Assembly: GCA_028228615.1 (NCBI GenBank)
Contig: JAOJBS010000010.1
Location: 1 to 64,000, forward strand
Reading direction: 5' to 3'
From: UBA4421 sp028228615
Lineage (GTDB): Bacteria; Pseudomonadota; Gammaproteobacteria; Pseudomonadales; Azotimanducaceae
DNA: 64,000 bases
The position numbers and the translations under genes are program-made. The notes beneath the pieces were generated by a model. The model saw only the letters and a list, made by a program, of their open reading frames with translations. It was not told the DNA's origin and searched no databases. Numbering within the stretch: the first letter of the stretch is position 1; each line of letters starts with the position of its first letter. Of this stretch, positions 34,532-43,628 are shown one piece after another.

Positions 34532-35194
34532 CTAGATCGCCTCCTTGTATTGCCCATTTGGCGCAATTTCGTACTCAGGTGCTTCTACTTGATCCGTCTT
34601 CCAAGCGCGAATGGCCCAAATGAACAAACCAATAATAAAGAACGCACTTGGCGCTAGTAACAACAAACCATTAGGCACATACCAACCACCGTTAGCAACG
34701 GTAGGAATGATTTCGAATCCCATCAAAGTACCAGAACCTAAAGGCTCTCTAATGAGGGCAACACCGATCAAAATGACACTGTAGCCCACTGCATTACCAA
34801 AACCGTCTAGCGCAGAAAGCCAAGGACCATTTTGCATCGCAAACGCTTCAGCGCGGCCCATGACGATGCAGTTGGTGATGATCAAACCAACGAATACTGA
34901 CAAACTCTTTGAGATGTCGTAAGCAACGGCTTGGAGCACTTGGTCAACGATAATTACCAATGAGGAAATAATCGTCATCTGCACGATGATACGAATATTG
35001 GTCGGTACTCTATTACGAACCAATGAAACCGCTAGGTTAGACATTGTGGTAACAAAAATAACTGCAATGCACATCACCAAGGTGGTAGACATGCTAATGG
35101 TTACAGCCAGAGCCGAGCAAATCCCAAGAACCTGCAGTGCAATGGGATTGTTGTTAAAAATTGGGTCGATTAAGACTTCTTTTTGCGATGCCAT
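34532..35194 (-). CDS. nqrD: Na+-translocating NADH:quinone reductase subunit D
   Basis: A 220-residue membrane subunit, paralogous to NqrE in inverted topology. It begins PIFNNNPIALQVLGICSALAV and contains LIITNCIVMGRAEAFAM. The conserved Cys residues of these two segments lie in the membrane and match the shared Fe-S site. Gap to nqrC is 3 bases. Confidence 0.97.
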   Translation of the reverse strand: MASQKEVLIDPIFNNNPIALQVLGICSALAVTISMSTTLVMCIAVIFVTTMSNLAVSLVRNRVPTNIRIIVQMTIISSLVIIVDQVLQAVAYDISKSLSVFVGLIITNCIVMGRAEAFAMQNGPWLSALDGFGNAVGYSVILIGVALIREPLGSGTLMGFEIIPTVANGGWYVPNGLLLLAPSAFFIIGLFIWAIRAWKTDQVEAPEYEIAPNGQYKEAI

Positions 35195-35197
35195 GAT

Positions 35198-36007
35198 TTA
35201 TCCCTGTGCCACGCCGTTGATTTTGAGTTTCTGAATGTACGGACCAAAGCCCAGCTCACCACTCCAGAAGTTAACTAGGTTCTCAACGCCGCGCGTTGTA
35301 AAGGTCGCACCTGAAAGCGCGTCTACTTCATAGCTTGCCGCAGTGCTAGCGCTAGGAGAGCGCTGCTTAACTAAGCGTACACTTGGGTCGCCTAAGTCGT
35401 CATAAAGGCGCACACCCTGCCAGCGCTGCTTCCACTTGGGGTTATCCACTTCGCCGCCTAGCCCAGGGGTTTCTTTATGTGAATAAAAACCCAACCCCGA
35501 GATCGTGCTCAAGTCGCCATCTAACGCTAAGTATCCGTATAACGTGCCCCACAATCCGTAGCCCCGCACCGGAATAACCAGTTTCTCTACGCCAGCGCCA
35601 TTGGTCTTAATATAAACCAACGATACGTTCTCTCTGCGGCGTAGTGTCGCAATGTCTTCATCTGAACTCAAAGAGATAGACTGAGCAGCATCGCCCGCTG
35701 CCTTAATTGGGTCATATGCTTGCAGGTCAACGCCATCTACATATTCACCAGTTTCTAAATTCACAGCGCGCACAGTAAATTCAGCAAACAGTTGCTCAAT
35801 AGATTTGCCATCCGCTGACTCTGTCGCATTTGAGGCCAACAGCCCCGCTGCACGCAAAATGTTTTTCTTCTGGTCTAGCTCTTTATTCAGCTTTTGGATT
35901 GGCTTTAGTGCAACAGCCAAGCCCGAAACGATAATTGAACACACCAAGCAAAGGAATATCGCTATAAAAAACGTATTTCCTAAACTGTCTTTATCTAATT
36001 TAGCCAC
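35198..36007 (-). CDS. nqrC: Na+-translocating NADH:quinone reductase subunit C
   Basis: About 269 residues with one N-terminal membrane span (IFLCLVCSIIVSGLAVAL) and a periplasmic flavin domain. The covalent FMN is expected on the last Thr of SGATFT, in DALSGATFTTRGVENLVNFW, attached by ApbE. I set the start at GTG 36007 (VAKLDKDSLGN) because AGAGGAG lies upstream and relatives start there; this overlaps the nqrB end by 8 bases. Reading from 36043 adds an unlikely tail. Confidence 0.95.
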   Translation of the reverse strand: MAKLDKDSLGNTFFIAIFLCLVCSIIVSGLAVALKPIQKLNKELDQKKNILRAAGLLASNATESADGKSIEQLFAEFTVRAVNLETGEYVDGVDLQAYDPIKAAGDAAQSISLSSDEDIATLRRRENVSLVYIKTNGAGVEKLVIPVRGYGLWGTLYGYLALDGDLSTISGLGFYSHKETPGLGGEVDNPKWKQRWQGVRLYDDLGDPSVRLVKQRSPSASTAASYEVDALSGATFTTRGVENLVNFWSGELGFGPYIQKLKINGVAQG

Positions 36008-37190
36008 GTGCCAGTCTCCTCTTGATATTCGCTTGCACCACAACGTGGTCTATCAAAGGTGCGAATAAATTACCGAACAATACCGCTAACATCATGCCTT
36101 CGGGAAACGCCGGATTGACTACGCGGATCAAAATACACATAAAGCCAATGAGGATTCCGTAAAACCAACGACCGTCATTGGTCATAGAGGAGGAAACCGG
36201 ATCTGTCGCCATAAACACAGCGCCGAATGCCAGTCCGCCCAACACCAAGTGCCACTCGAAGGGCATGGTGAACATTGGGTTGGTTGAGTCAATTGAATTG
36301 AACAATGACGCAGTTAAGAAAGCGCCCAAGAACACACCGGCCATGACTCTCCAGGAGGCAATGCGTGTTGCACAAAGAAGGACACCAGCAATCAAGATTG
36401 CAAGGGTTGAGGTTTCGCCCATAGAACCGGGCATGTACCCGATAAACGCGTTCCACCACTCAACGCCAACGCCCGCTTCACCGTCTAATACCCAGCTGCC
36501 TAAGGGCGTTGCTTGAGTCCAGCCGTCTACCGCTACCCATACTGCGTCCCCAGACATTTGCGCTGGGTAGGCGAAGTATAAGAATGCTCTGCCAGTTAAT
36601 GCTGGGTTGAGGAAGTTCTTACCTGTACCGCCAAATACCTCTTTGCCAATTACAACGCCAAAAATAACGCCAATTGCCGCCATCCAAAGAGGAATCGAAG
36701 GCGGTAAGGTTAGAGTAAAGAGGATGGAGGTAACGAAATAGCCCTCGTTAACTTCATGGCCGCGCTTTGAGGCAAACCATATTTCAAAAATGATACCGGC
36801 AACGAAGACGGTAATATAAAGAGGGATAAAGTAGGCAAGACCATGTACGAGACAGTCAAACACACTGTTCGGGTCGAACCCAACTAAGCCATTGAGTAAA
36901 ATGCCGCGCCAGTTAGCAACTTCGCTTTGCCCCAATGCTTGCATGGCTTCGTTGGCATTTAAACCAACAAAATAACTACCCACAAATACTGGAATAAACG
37001 CGCACAACCATACAGTGATCATGATGCGTTTCAGGTCCAGAGAATCGCGAATGTGCGATGCACCAGCGGTAATTTTACCGGGTGTATACAACGCCGTATC
37101 GATGGCTTCATAAGCCGGATACAGCGCCTCTAATCGCCCACCTTTTTCAAAAGTAGGCGCTAAATCGTCTAGAAAAGACCGTAAACTCAT
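36000..37190 (-). CDS. nqrB: Na+-translocating NADH:quinone reductase subunit B
   Basis: The 396-residue main membrane subunit, with about ten spans and the quinone/Na+ channel. MSLRSFLDDLAPTFEKGG is the usual start. The covalent FMN attachment region reads GSMGETSTLAILIAG, equivalent to the Thr-FMN site of Vibrio NqrB. EVFGGTGKNFLNPALTGRAF is a conserved loop. It also binds riboflavin in studied complexes. Separated from nqrA by 4 bases and overlapping nqrC by 8. Confidence 0.97.
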   Translation of the reverse strand: MSLRSFLDDLAPTFEKGGRLEALYPAYEAIDTALYTPGKITAGASHIRDSLDLKRIMITVWLCAFIPVFVGSYFVGLNANEAMQALGQSEVANWRGILLNGLVGFDPNSVFDCLVHGLAYFIPLYITVFVAGIIFEIWFASKRGHEVNEGYFVTSILFTLTLPPSIPLWMAAIGVIFGVVIGKEVFGGTGKNFLNPALTGRAFLYFAYPAQMSGDAVWVAVDGWTQATPLGSWVLDGEAGVGVEWWNAFIGYMPGSMGETSTLAILIAGVLLCATRIASWRVMAGVFLGAFLTASLFNSIDSTNPMFTMPFEWHLVLGGLAFGAVFMATDPVSSSMTNDGRWFYGILIGFMCILIRVVNPAFPEGMMLAVLFGNLFAPLIDHVVVQANIKRRLARG

Positions 37191-37194
37191 AGGG

Positions 37195-38538
37195 CTAACC
37201 CTCCTTTTCTATTTGTGAAAGCAGGCCTCTTAGCACAGGGCCAAACTCATATTTACCAGGACACGCGTATGTACATAGCGCAATGTCGTCTTCATCTAAT
37301 TCAAGGCAACCCAACTCAATGGCTTTTTCAATGTCCCCAACCAACAAGCTGCGCATCAGCTGCGTAGCGAGTATGTCTAAGGGCATCACTGAGTCATAAG
37401 TGCCGATGGGCACCATGCCCCGAGTACTTCCGTTTGTGCTGGTGTTAAAGGCAACGCTCTTTTCACCAATCCACTTGGATAGGAATGCGGGGAAAACCGA
37501 GTGCTTATTTGCGCCAGGGCGTAAATACCCAATCAAACGGCGTTCACGGTCTTCGGGCAATATAGAAACTTGATTGTGGTACCGGCCTAGGAAACTAACG
37601 AGCCCCTTGGCAGTTCGGCCTGCTAGCACAGATCCAGATATGACTCGCTGCTCGCCGTCTACAACTTCACCCGCGGTAAGCTCGTCTAAGTTTGCGCCCA
37701 TTATTGTCTTAACCAAGCGCGGCTTTACCGCACCAGGGCCTGCAATGGAGACAACACGATCAGTATAAATTTGTCCGCTTAAAAACAAGTGACCAAAAGC
37801 GATTACGTCCTGGTAGCCCACAAACCAAACCGTTTTGTTTGCGCCTACTGGATCAATGAAATGAATATGTGTTCCGGGCAATCCAGCTGGGTGGATGCCA
37901 GAAAATACGTGATTGGTAACGGAACTGTCATTTGACGCCGCCAATGCTTGGCTATCGTCTTGGCAAAGATGCACCGGACCATCTGTTAGCTTGGTTAACA
38001 CCGACAGGCCTGCGGAAAAAGCCGCCTCGTTTGCTGCAATAACAACTTTGGGGTCTGCTGCCAGAGGATTAGTATCAATGGCGGTAACGAAAATAGAATT
38101 TGGCGTTGTATTCGGTGCGGGCACTCGAGAAAAAGGCCGAGTTCGCAACGCAGGCCAATTGCCACTGGCCAGAAGTTGATCTACAACATCTTTGCGCTGC
38201 AAGGATTCAATTTCCTCTTGTGAGTAAGCAGGAAAGGTTTCTTCTCCGCCTTCAGCAGCCTCTACCACGACGCTGATAAAGGCGCGTTTTTCACCTCTAT
38301 TCACCCCAGTTACGGTTCCCGCTACTGGCGAGGTATAAACCACACCCTCTGTCTTTTTATCGGAAAAAAGCGGCTGCCCTTTTCTGACCTGATCGCCTAC
38401 CACTACATTCATGGTGGGCTTCATACCTGGGAAGTCATCTCCGAGAACTGCTATCGAACGAACACCCCGACCCTCTTCAACAACCTGCGCTGGTTTACCG
38501 GAAATGGGTAAATCCAAGCCTTTTTTAATCTTAATCAT
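37195..38538 (-). CDS. nqrA: Na+-translocating NADH:quinone reductase subunit A
   Basis: The 447-residue peripheral subunit, first in the operon. It begins MIKIKKGLDLPISGKP, and contains KPTMNVVVGDQVRKGQPLF and the SPVAGTV lipoyl-like hinge, with the C-terminal EDDIALCTYACPGKYEFGPVLR. The ATG at 38538 is preceded by AGGTG; GTG 38544 would add two residues. It contributes a ubiquinone site to the Na+ pump. Confidence 0.96.
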   Translation of the reverse strand: MIKIKKGLDLPISGKPAQVVEEGRGVRSIAVLGDDFPGMKPTMNVVVGDQVRKGQPLFSDKKTEGVVYTSPVAGTVTGVNRGEKRAFISVVVEAAEGGEETFPAYSQEEIESLQRKDVVDQLLASGNWPALRTRPFSRVPAPNTTPNSIFVTAIDTNPLAADPKVVIAANEAAFSAGLSVLTKLTDGPVHLCQDDSQALAASNDSSVTNHVFSGIHPAGLPGTHIHFIDPVGANKTVWFVGYQDVIAFGHLFLSGQIYTDRVVSIAGPGAVKPRLVKTIMGANLDELTAGEVVDGEQRVISGSVLAGRTAKGLVSFLGRYHNQVSILPEDRERRLIGYLRPGANKHSVFPAFLSKWIGEKSVAFNTSTNGSTRGMVPIGTYDSVMPLDILATQLMRSLLVGDIEKAIELGCLELDEDDIALCTYACPGKYEFGPVLRGLLSQIEKEG

Positions 38539-38544
38539 GAGCAC

Positions 38545-39044
38545 CTATTTTTACGCTTCGTTTCACGCTCGCCATTGTATTTCACCCGATGGACTCAACC
38601 GCCCATTGGATAACATAACGCTTTAAGAACTATTTATTTTCTACACAAGCTAGAAGACTCTACGCTAGGTAAGAAAGGCATCGATTGGGCTGTAGGACAC
38701 AGCTGCAAGGCAACTATCCTAGGAAGATTTCTACACACAAAAAGTGCGCGCAAACGAGGCCGCAGGAATTATAAGGATCTGAGGTTTTATTGCCAATGAT
38801 CTTATTCCCTTAGGGAACAATTATTAGCTTTTTGACGGATTTTTTGCGGTAGTGGCCCCAATCAAACACAAAGCAAGTGCTTGCAGCGACATCTTCGGCT
38901 GTATTTTGTGGTTACGTGAAAAATAGGCAAGATTTTAGGCGGGAGTACATGGCCCGCAATGCCTCTACGTTAGCCTCCAACCCCTCGAATTTTATGTTCC
39001 TTTAGGCAGCAACCCGGGACGCCTAGCAAACCAAAAGTTCACAA
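38545..39044. other. intergenic stretch between lpxC and nqrA
   Basis: About 500 bases without a supported gene. It should hold the nqr promoter on the minus strand and the end of the lpxC transcript. Small palindromes are present, such as TTCCC/GGGAA (38805-38817) and TAGGC/GCCTA just beyond lpxC, but none is long enough to call. No open frame has convincing coding character. Confidence 0.5.
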
Positions 39045-39962
39045 CTATTCCGCTGCAGCCTGCTTGACCAATATCTCTTGAGGATTGGCTTGGTCGTCTA
39101 AGTTATAGCTCACTACATCCCACGCATCATCACAACGAAGCAATGCCCGAGCCAATTTGTTGTTCAGCGCATGGCCTGACATGTAGCCTTCGAAAGCACC
39201 CACTATTGGACGCCCCAAAAGATACAGATCACCGATTGCGTCGAGTAACTTATGTTTGACGAACTCGTCGTGGTAGCGCAGACCACCCTCATTGACAACG
39301 TCATCATCGTCAATGCCAACGGCATTTTCTAAGCTGGAACCCAAACACTTATTAATTGCTTGAGCCTGTGGCAACTCTTTGAGCAAACCAAATGATCGGG
39401 CACCGCTAACAGAAGCCTCATAAGAGGTGGCACCGAAGTCCAATTCCGCATATTTTGGATATCGGTTGAATACAGGATGGTTAGCTACAAAAGTGTAGCC
39501 CGCTTTAAAGCCCGAATAAGGCTTCAACGACGCAGTCGCTTCGCCTTGGCTTACCGATATTTCTCGATTAATTCTTATAAATTGCTTGGCTTCGTCTAAC
39601 TCGCAAATGCCTACGCTGTTAATCATATCCACAAATGGCGCGGCGCTGCCGTCCATAATGGGCACTTCTTCTGACGACAGTTCGATAACTAAGTTGTCAA
39701 TGCCCAGCCCCCACAAGGCGGACATCAAGTGTTCCACTGTTGCGACGTTGATAGGTCCTTGGGAAATTGTTGTGGAGAGCGCTGTATCCGAGACGCTTTC
39801 AGCGCAAGCACGGATGCTATTGAGACCCTCTACATCGGAGCGAACAAATTGAATACCAGAGCCGGCTTGCGCTGGGCGAAGACTCATACGAACTTTAGCG
39901 CCTGAATGCACACCTATGCCAATTGCATGTACGGGGCTTTGTATTGTTCGTTGTCTCAACAT
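39045..39962 (-). CDS. lpxC: UDP-3-O-acyl-N-acetylglucosamine deacetylase
   Basis: The 305-residue zinc deacetylase of lipid A synthesis. QRTIQSPVHAIGIGVHSG is the start, TVEHLMSALWGLGIDN carries zinc ligand His78, HKLLDAIGDLYLLGRP carries the second His and Asp ligands, and SGHALNNKLARALL the catalytic His. Length and motifs are full. LpxC is the committed step of lipopolysaccharide synthesis and a target of FtsH in E. coli. In many gammaproteobacteria lpxC follows ftsZ; here dusA lies upstream on the other strand, so it is separated from the division cluster. Confidence 0.97.
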   Translation of the reverse strand: MLRQRTIQSPVHAIGIGVHSGAKVRMSLRPAQAGSGIQFVRSDVEGLNSIRACAESVSDTALSTTISQGPINVATVEHLMSALWGLGIDNLVIELSSEEVPIMDGSAAPFVDMINSVGICELDEAKQFIRINREISVSQGEATASLKPYSGFKAGYTFVANHPVFNRYPKYAELDFGATSYEASVSGARSFGLLKELPQAQAINKCLGSSLENAVGIDDDDVVNEGGLRYHDEFVKHKLLDAIGDLYLLGRPIVGAFEGYMSGHALNNKLARALLRCDDAWDVVSYNLDDQANPQEILVKQAAAE

Positions 39963-40317
39963 GTACTTCCCAAATGTTCGCTAGGCTATTGCGCTTGCTT
40001 GGAACTGAAGATTCCACTGAGCTTGCGCTGCGTGAGCCTCTATCCTACAGGGGCCTCCAAATAATATGAAGGAAAAGTGAAGGGAAAAATGGAAAAAAGT
40101 GAAACAAAATGTTACAAGAACAGCAAAAAGGAACGCAGATGACGGGCAAACGTTTCAAAATGTAAGCAGTAAGCATTTGTCGCCTATAGTCGCCCCAAAA
40201 TAATAGCTCCCAAATATCGCGAATAGCATGAGTCGTTCGCGAAAATTGGCAGATCTACCGACATAGCATTAGACTACGCCTCACCTCGCAACTACGCACA
40301 GGCTCGAAATAAGCGCC
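39963..40317. other. divergent promoter region of lpxC and dusA
   Basis: About 355 bases without a gene. It contains A-rich sequence around 40070-40135 upstream of lpxC. No -35/-10 pair was clear enough to list, and no repeat or hairpin stands out. Confidence 0.45.
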
Positions 40318-41355
40318 ATGGACTTGAAAAGCAATAAGTTAGTTTGTGTCGCGCCCATGATGGCGTGGACTGATAAGCATTGCCGCTTTCTGCACCGACA
40401 ATACACCCCCTCTGCATTACTGTTTACCGAAATGGTAACTACCGGCGCCCTGCTTTATGGCAACCAAACTCATTTATTAGACCATGATCAGTGCGAGCAC
40501 CCAGTAGCAATACAACTGGGTGGTAATGACCCTGCAGCCCTTGCCGAATGCGCGGCCATGGCAGAAGAACGCGGCTTCGATGAAGTGAACATCAACGTCG
40601 GCTGCCCCTCTGACCGAGTACAGAAAGGTACATTTGGCGCATGTCTAATGCGCGAACCAGAGTTAGTGGCCGACTGCGTCAAAGCGATGCAAGCTCAATG
40701 CTCCATCCCAGTGACCGTTAAATGTAGAACCGGCATTCAAACTAAGGGCGACAATAACGAATTCGCAACAATGGCATTTTTGCAGAAGTTTATTGGGCAC
40801 ATTGTAGATGCTGGTTGCGAGCGAATCTATCTGCATGCCCGAGTAGCCGTGTTGGGCGGCCTTTCTCCAGCCCAGAATAGAGAGATTCCACCGCTGACTA
40901 TGGACAAAGCGCAAAATATTAAGGCGCTACATCCAGACTTAGAACTTATTGTTAATGGCGGCATAACCGAACTTGAGCAAGCAGAAGCGCTATTAAGTTG
41001 GGCCGATGGCATCATGATTGGGCGCGCCGCTTACCATAACCCAACGTTTCTCAGTCAGTTGGAACAGAAAATTTACAACCCCAACTTCACTTATAGTGAA
41101 GAAGAGATTCTCAACAGTTATCAAAATTACGCGCAAAAGTTTTTACAAAACGGCGACCGGCTCCACAGCCTGACCAAGCATCTTTTGCATTGCTTTAACG
41201 GCAGGCCTGGTGCGCGAAGATTTAGACAAATACTCAGCGATCAAGCTAGGCTGAAAGATAACGACAGCAGCCTTATCGCAGAGGCTTTTAGTCAAGTACA
41301 TTCAATAAGTAACTCCAAGGGAAACTATGCTAAGCAGTTTACGCAAGCTCTTTAG
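40318..41355 (+). CDS. dusA: tRNA-dihydrouridine(20/20a) synthase
   Basis: The 345-residue FMN enzyme reduces U20/U20a in tRNA. It shows VAPMMAWTDKHCRFL at the start (DusA type), EVNINVGCPSDRVQKGTFGACLM with the catalytic Cys near residue 113, VTVKCRTGI and the phosphate-binding VNGGITELEQA ... DGIMIGRAAYHNP. The fold is a TIM barrel with a C-terminal helical domain (LTKHLLHCFNGRPGARRFRQ). Its last 29 bases overlap the start of the TerB-like gene. Confidence 0.95.
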   Translation: MDLKSNKLVCVAPMMAWTDKHCRFLHRQYTPSALLFTEMVTTGALLYGNQTHLLDHDQCEHPVAIQLGGNDPAALAECAAMAEERGFDEVNINVGCPSDRVQKGTFGACLMREPELVADCVKAMQAQCSIPVTVKCRTGIQTKGDNNEFATMAFLQKFIGHIVDAGCERIYLHARVAVLGGLSPAQNREIPPLTMDKAQNIKALHPDLELIVNGGITELEQAEALLSWADGIMIGRAAYHNPTFLSQLEQKIYNPNFTYSEEEILNSYQNYAQKFLQNGDRLHSLTKHLLHCFNGRPGARRFRQILSDQARLKDNDSSLIAEAFSQVHSISNSKGNYAKQFTQAL

Positions 41356-41767
41356 TCGCGAAGAAGAAGAAACAGAAGATGCGGCACTGGATCCTGCATT
41401 GGCCGCAGCAGCACTCATGTTTGAAGTGGTTTGGGCAGATCACGAAATCTCCCAAGCTGAACTGGTCACCGCGAAAGTTTTGCTCAAACAAATGTTTGCA
41501 GTGGAAGAGGACGCTGTAATGAGCATCGTCCTAGACGCCGAAAAAAGACTGAAAGAAAGCGTGGGCGTGCATGCATACACAACATTTCTCAATGAATCGT
41601 TGAGTGAAGAAGAAAAGTTCTCGGTAGTTACCGCGCTCTGGCAGATCGCCTTAGCCGAAGACGGCATAGACGTAATGGAAGAGCATTCAATCCGCAAAAC
41701 GTCGGATCTTTTGTACTTGTCCCACTCTAGGTTTATTGAGGCTAAGCTTAAGGCTAAAGCTCTTTAA
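41327..41767 (+). CDS. TerB-like acidic helical protein
   Basis: A 146-residue, highly acidic protein of about seven helices, resembling the TerB/DUF533-like fold: AAALMFEVVWADHEISQAEL and WQIALAEDGIDVMEEHSIRK are the paired Asp-rich segments that bind metal in TerB. The start ATG lies inside dusA, after AAGGGA, giving a 29-base overlap and likely coupling. No other tellurite-resistance genes are present, so a general stress or metal role is only inferred. Confidence 0.8.
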   Translation: MLSSLRKLFSREEEETEDAALDPALAAAALMFEVVWADHEISQAELVTAKVLLKQMFAVEEDAVMSIVLDAEKRLKESVGVHAYTTFLNESLSEEEKFSVVTALWQIALAEDGIDVMEEHSIRKTSDLLYLSHSRFIEAKLKAKAL

Positions 41768-41775
41768 TTCGAGCC

Positions 41776-41831
41776 CTTTAGTTAAAGCACTTTAGTTAAA
41801 GCACTTTGATTAGCGCATTTTAGCAAAGTTC
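41776..41831. repeat. 14-bp tandem repeat, four copies
   Basis: CTTTAGTTAAAGCA occurs twice exactly (41776-41803), followed by diverged copies CTTTGATTAGCGCA and TTTTAGCAAAGTTC. It fills the gap between the converging TerB-like and STAS genes. Each exact unit contains the small palindrome CTTTAGTTAAAG. Confidence 0.8.
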
Positions 41832-41841
41832 TTTTGCAGCG

Positions 41842-42354
41842 CTAGTCGCCGGAAGAGGTGCGCTGTTCAATTGCCTCTAATTCCAGCGCATCGACTAACT
41901 GCTCGAACGCAGTTTTATTCGTATCGTTCATCGACATCAGTACGCGATGCGCCTCAATCACTTTTTCCCGCGTACCATCCACTGCAAGGTCGAAGAGCGC
42001 GGGCAAGGTGTGCAACTTCACCGAGCTGTTTTCCACATTTGGCACAATGGTAAAAACATCGTCAAAGCCCATGTTCTGTAAGATGCGCTGAATGTTTGGA
42101 GAGTTACAGATAAGTGTGGGCACCTGCCCTTTGAGTGCTTTCACGCCCAAAGACAGCTTTGCCAGGCTACCCAGTGCGGTGCTGTCGATCAAATTGGTGG
42201 CTGTTAAATCCACAATCACAGCACAAAATTTAGCGTCTTCAAGCATGCCCTGACAGTAGTTGTCGAAAGCACTGCACAGGCCAACGCGCACATCACCCTC
42301 GAAGCGAATGATATGAGTTCCATCACTGTCACCTACGTTGATACTACCCGTCAC
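41842..42354 (-). CDS. STAS-domain anti-sigma factor antagonist
   Basis: A 170-residue protein. The STAS domain includes IIRFEGDVRVGLCSAFDNYC and VIVDLTATNLIDSTALGSLAKL, where the Ser of DST is the residue phosphorylated in SpoIIAA/HsbA-type antagonists. A C-terminal helical extension (ALELEAIEQRTSSGD) follows. GTG 42354 is the start, behind AAGGA. It lies 49 bases after the PP2C phosphatase gene on the same strand, which would dephosphorylate it. Confidence 0.88.
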   Translation of the reverse strand: MTGSINVGDSDGTHIIRFEGDVRVGLCSAFDNYCQGMLEDAKFCAVIVDLTATNLIDSTALGSLAKLSLGVKALKGQVPTLICNSPNIQRILQNMGFDDVFTIVPNVENSSVKLHTLPALFDLAVDGTREKVIEAHRVLMSMNDTNKTAFEQLVDALELEAIEQRTSSGD

Positions 42355-42403
42355 CTATTAGTCCTTTGTCAGTGGCATGAATTTACCGGCGGCAGCATAC
42401 TCC

Positions 42404-43531
42404 TCAGGAGATGCGTTTTACAGCCATTAAACTCATATCATCTACCCCCTCAAACTGAGCCCTTAACATGTCCCATAACGCGGCTGCGCCATTGCTTTGA
42501 GCGATTGCTTGCTGCAAGGCGGCCTCTTTTTCCGCAAGGTCGGCGGGCGAGAGACAATCAAGTACGCCATCAGAAAAAACCAGCAGCTGAGCATCGACAG
42601 GCATTTCAATAGCGTCTGAATGGTAGTGGGCATCGGGAAACAGCCCCAACGGTTTGCCACTTTGCTCCAACACACTGATTTCGCCCTGAGCGCTCACTAG
42701 CATGGCCGGCGGAAATTGGGCACCCGTACTGTAATGCAGTACATTTGTTTCTTTATCGATAATGCCAAGAAACATAGCTACGTGCTTTTCAATAGACTGA
42801 TCAATCAGTGTTGCGTTGATCCACCCGAGCATCGCACCGGGTGAATTAAATGATGGGCTGCCAAATTTTTGCTGGAGCCGCCAAGAAATGTTTTTCAACT
42901 GTACTGTGAGTAATGCAGATGACGCACCATGGCCCGCAACATCCGCCAAAAAACAGGCGAGGTATTTGTCCTGCAAAGGAAAGTAATCTACAAAGTCGCC
43001 ACTTAATATGAGCGACGGTGCCAACCACCGTGAACATAAAAACCGATCAATGATTTTGTCTTGTTTTGGCAGCATGCCACGCTGAATCTGTTGACCCTGC
43101 AACTGATCTTGCTCAAGTTCAAACTGCATATCCACAAGACGTTGGGCGCTGTCATCCAGCTGTTGGGCCATGCGCGTGAATCGGTTTTCAACCGAATTTA
43201 CACGTTGCAATAGTTCAGCGTCATCCATTTGCATGAGCCAGCAATCAATGCAGCCCAGCGCAAACGCCGAATTTAACGTTTCCGCAGAAGGCAGATCTTG
43301 ACTGAGTAGGACACAGCAATTGAGAAGGTTTGCGTTAGCACACAACTGAATGTCATCAAGGCTAGCGCAGACGACTATTTCAAGTGTCTGGAGATCGCTT
43401 GATGGCTTGAGACCCATCAGTCCCTCAACACTTACTTGGCTGACATCGCTGATACCCAAGCGTGCCACTTTGTCGAGAAAAGCACGCCCCAGTTCAGTAT
43501 TTGTGTTCAGTACTGCCAGGCTTATTGACAC
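42404..43531 (-). CDS. SpoIIE/RsbU-type PP2C phosphatase with receiver-like N-domain
   Basis: A 375-residue protein in three parts. Residues 1-110 have receiver-like length and spacing but lack the acidic pocket. A coiled coil follows (RFTRMAQQLDDSAQRLVDMQ). Then comes a PP2C domain: GDFVDYFPL, FLADVAGHGASSALLTVQL (metal Asp), LVFSDGVLDCLSPAD and FEGVDDMSLMAVKR. With the STAS gene downstream it forms a partner-switching pair like HsbR/HsbA or RsbU/RsbV. No anti-sigma kinase gene is adjacent. Start GTG 43531. Confidence 0.87.
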   Translation of the reverse strand: MSISLAVLNTNTELGRAFLDKVARLGISDVSQVSVEGLMGLKPSSDLQTLEIVVCASLDDIQLCANANLLNCCVLLSQDLPSAETLNSAFALGCIDCWLMQMDDAELLQRVNSVENRFTRMAQQLDDSAQRLVDMQFELEQDQLQGQQIQRGMLPKQDKIIDRFLCSRWLAPSLILSGDFVDYFPLQDKYLACFLADVAGHGASSALLTVQLKNISWRLQQKFGSPSFNSPGAMLGWINATLIDQSIEKHVAMFLGIIDKETNVLHYSTGAQFPPAMLVSAQGEISVLEQSGKPLGLFPDAHYHSDAIEMPVDAQLLVFSDGVLDCLSPADLAEKEAALQQAIAQSNGAAALWDMLRAQFEGVDDMSLMAVKRIS

Positions 43532-43628
43532 ATTAAAGCCCTGTTACCGCTGCTGTGAAGATTGCAGAAAAGTACTCCTCTTACCCAACATGCACAAGCA
43601 CCAGAGCACGGCGCATATTAACACCCCA

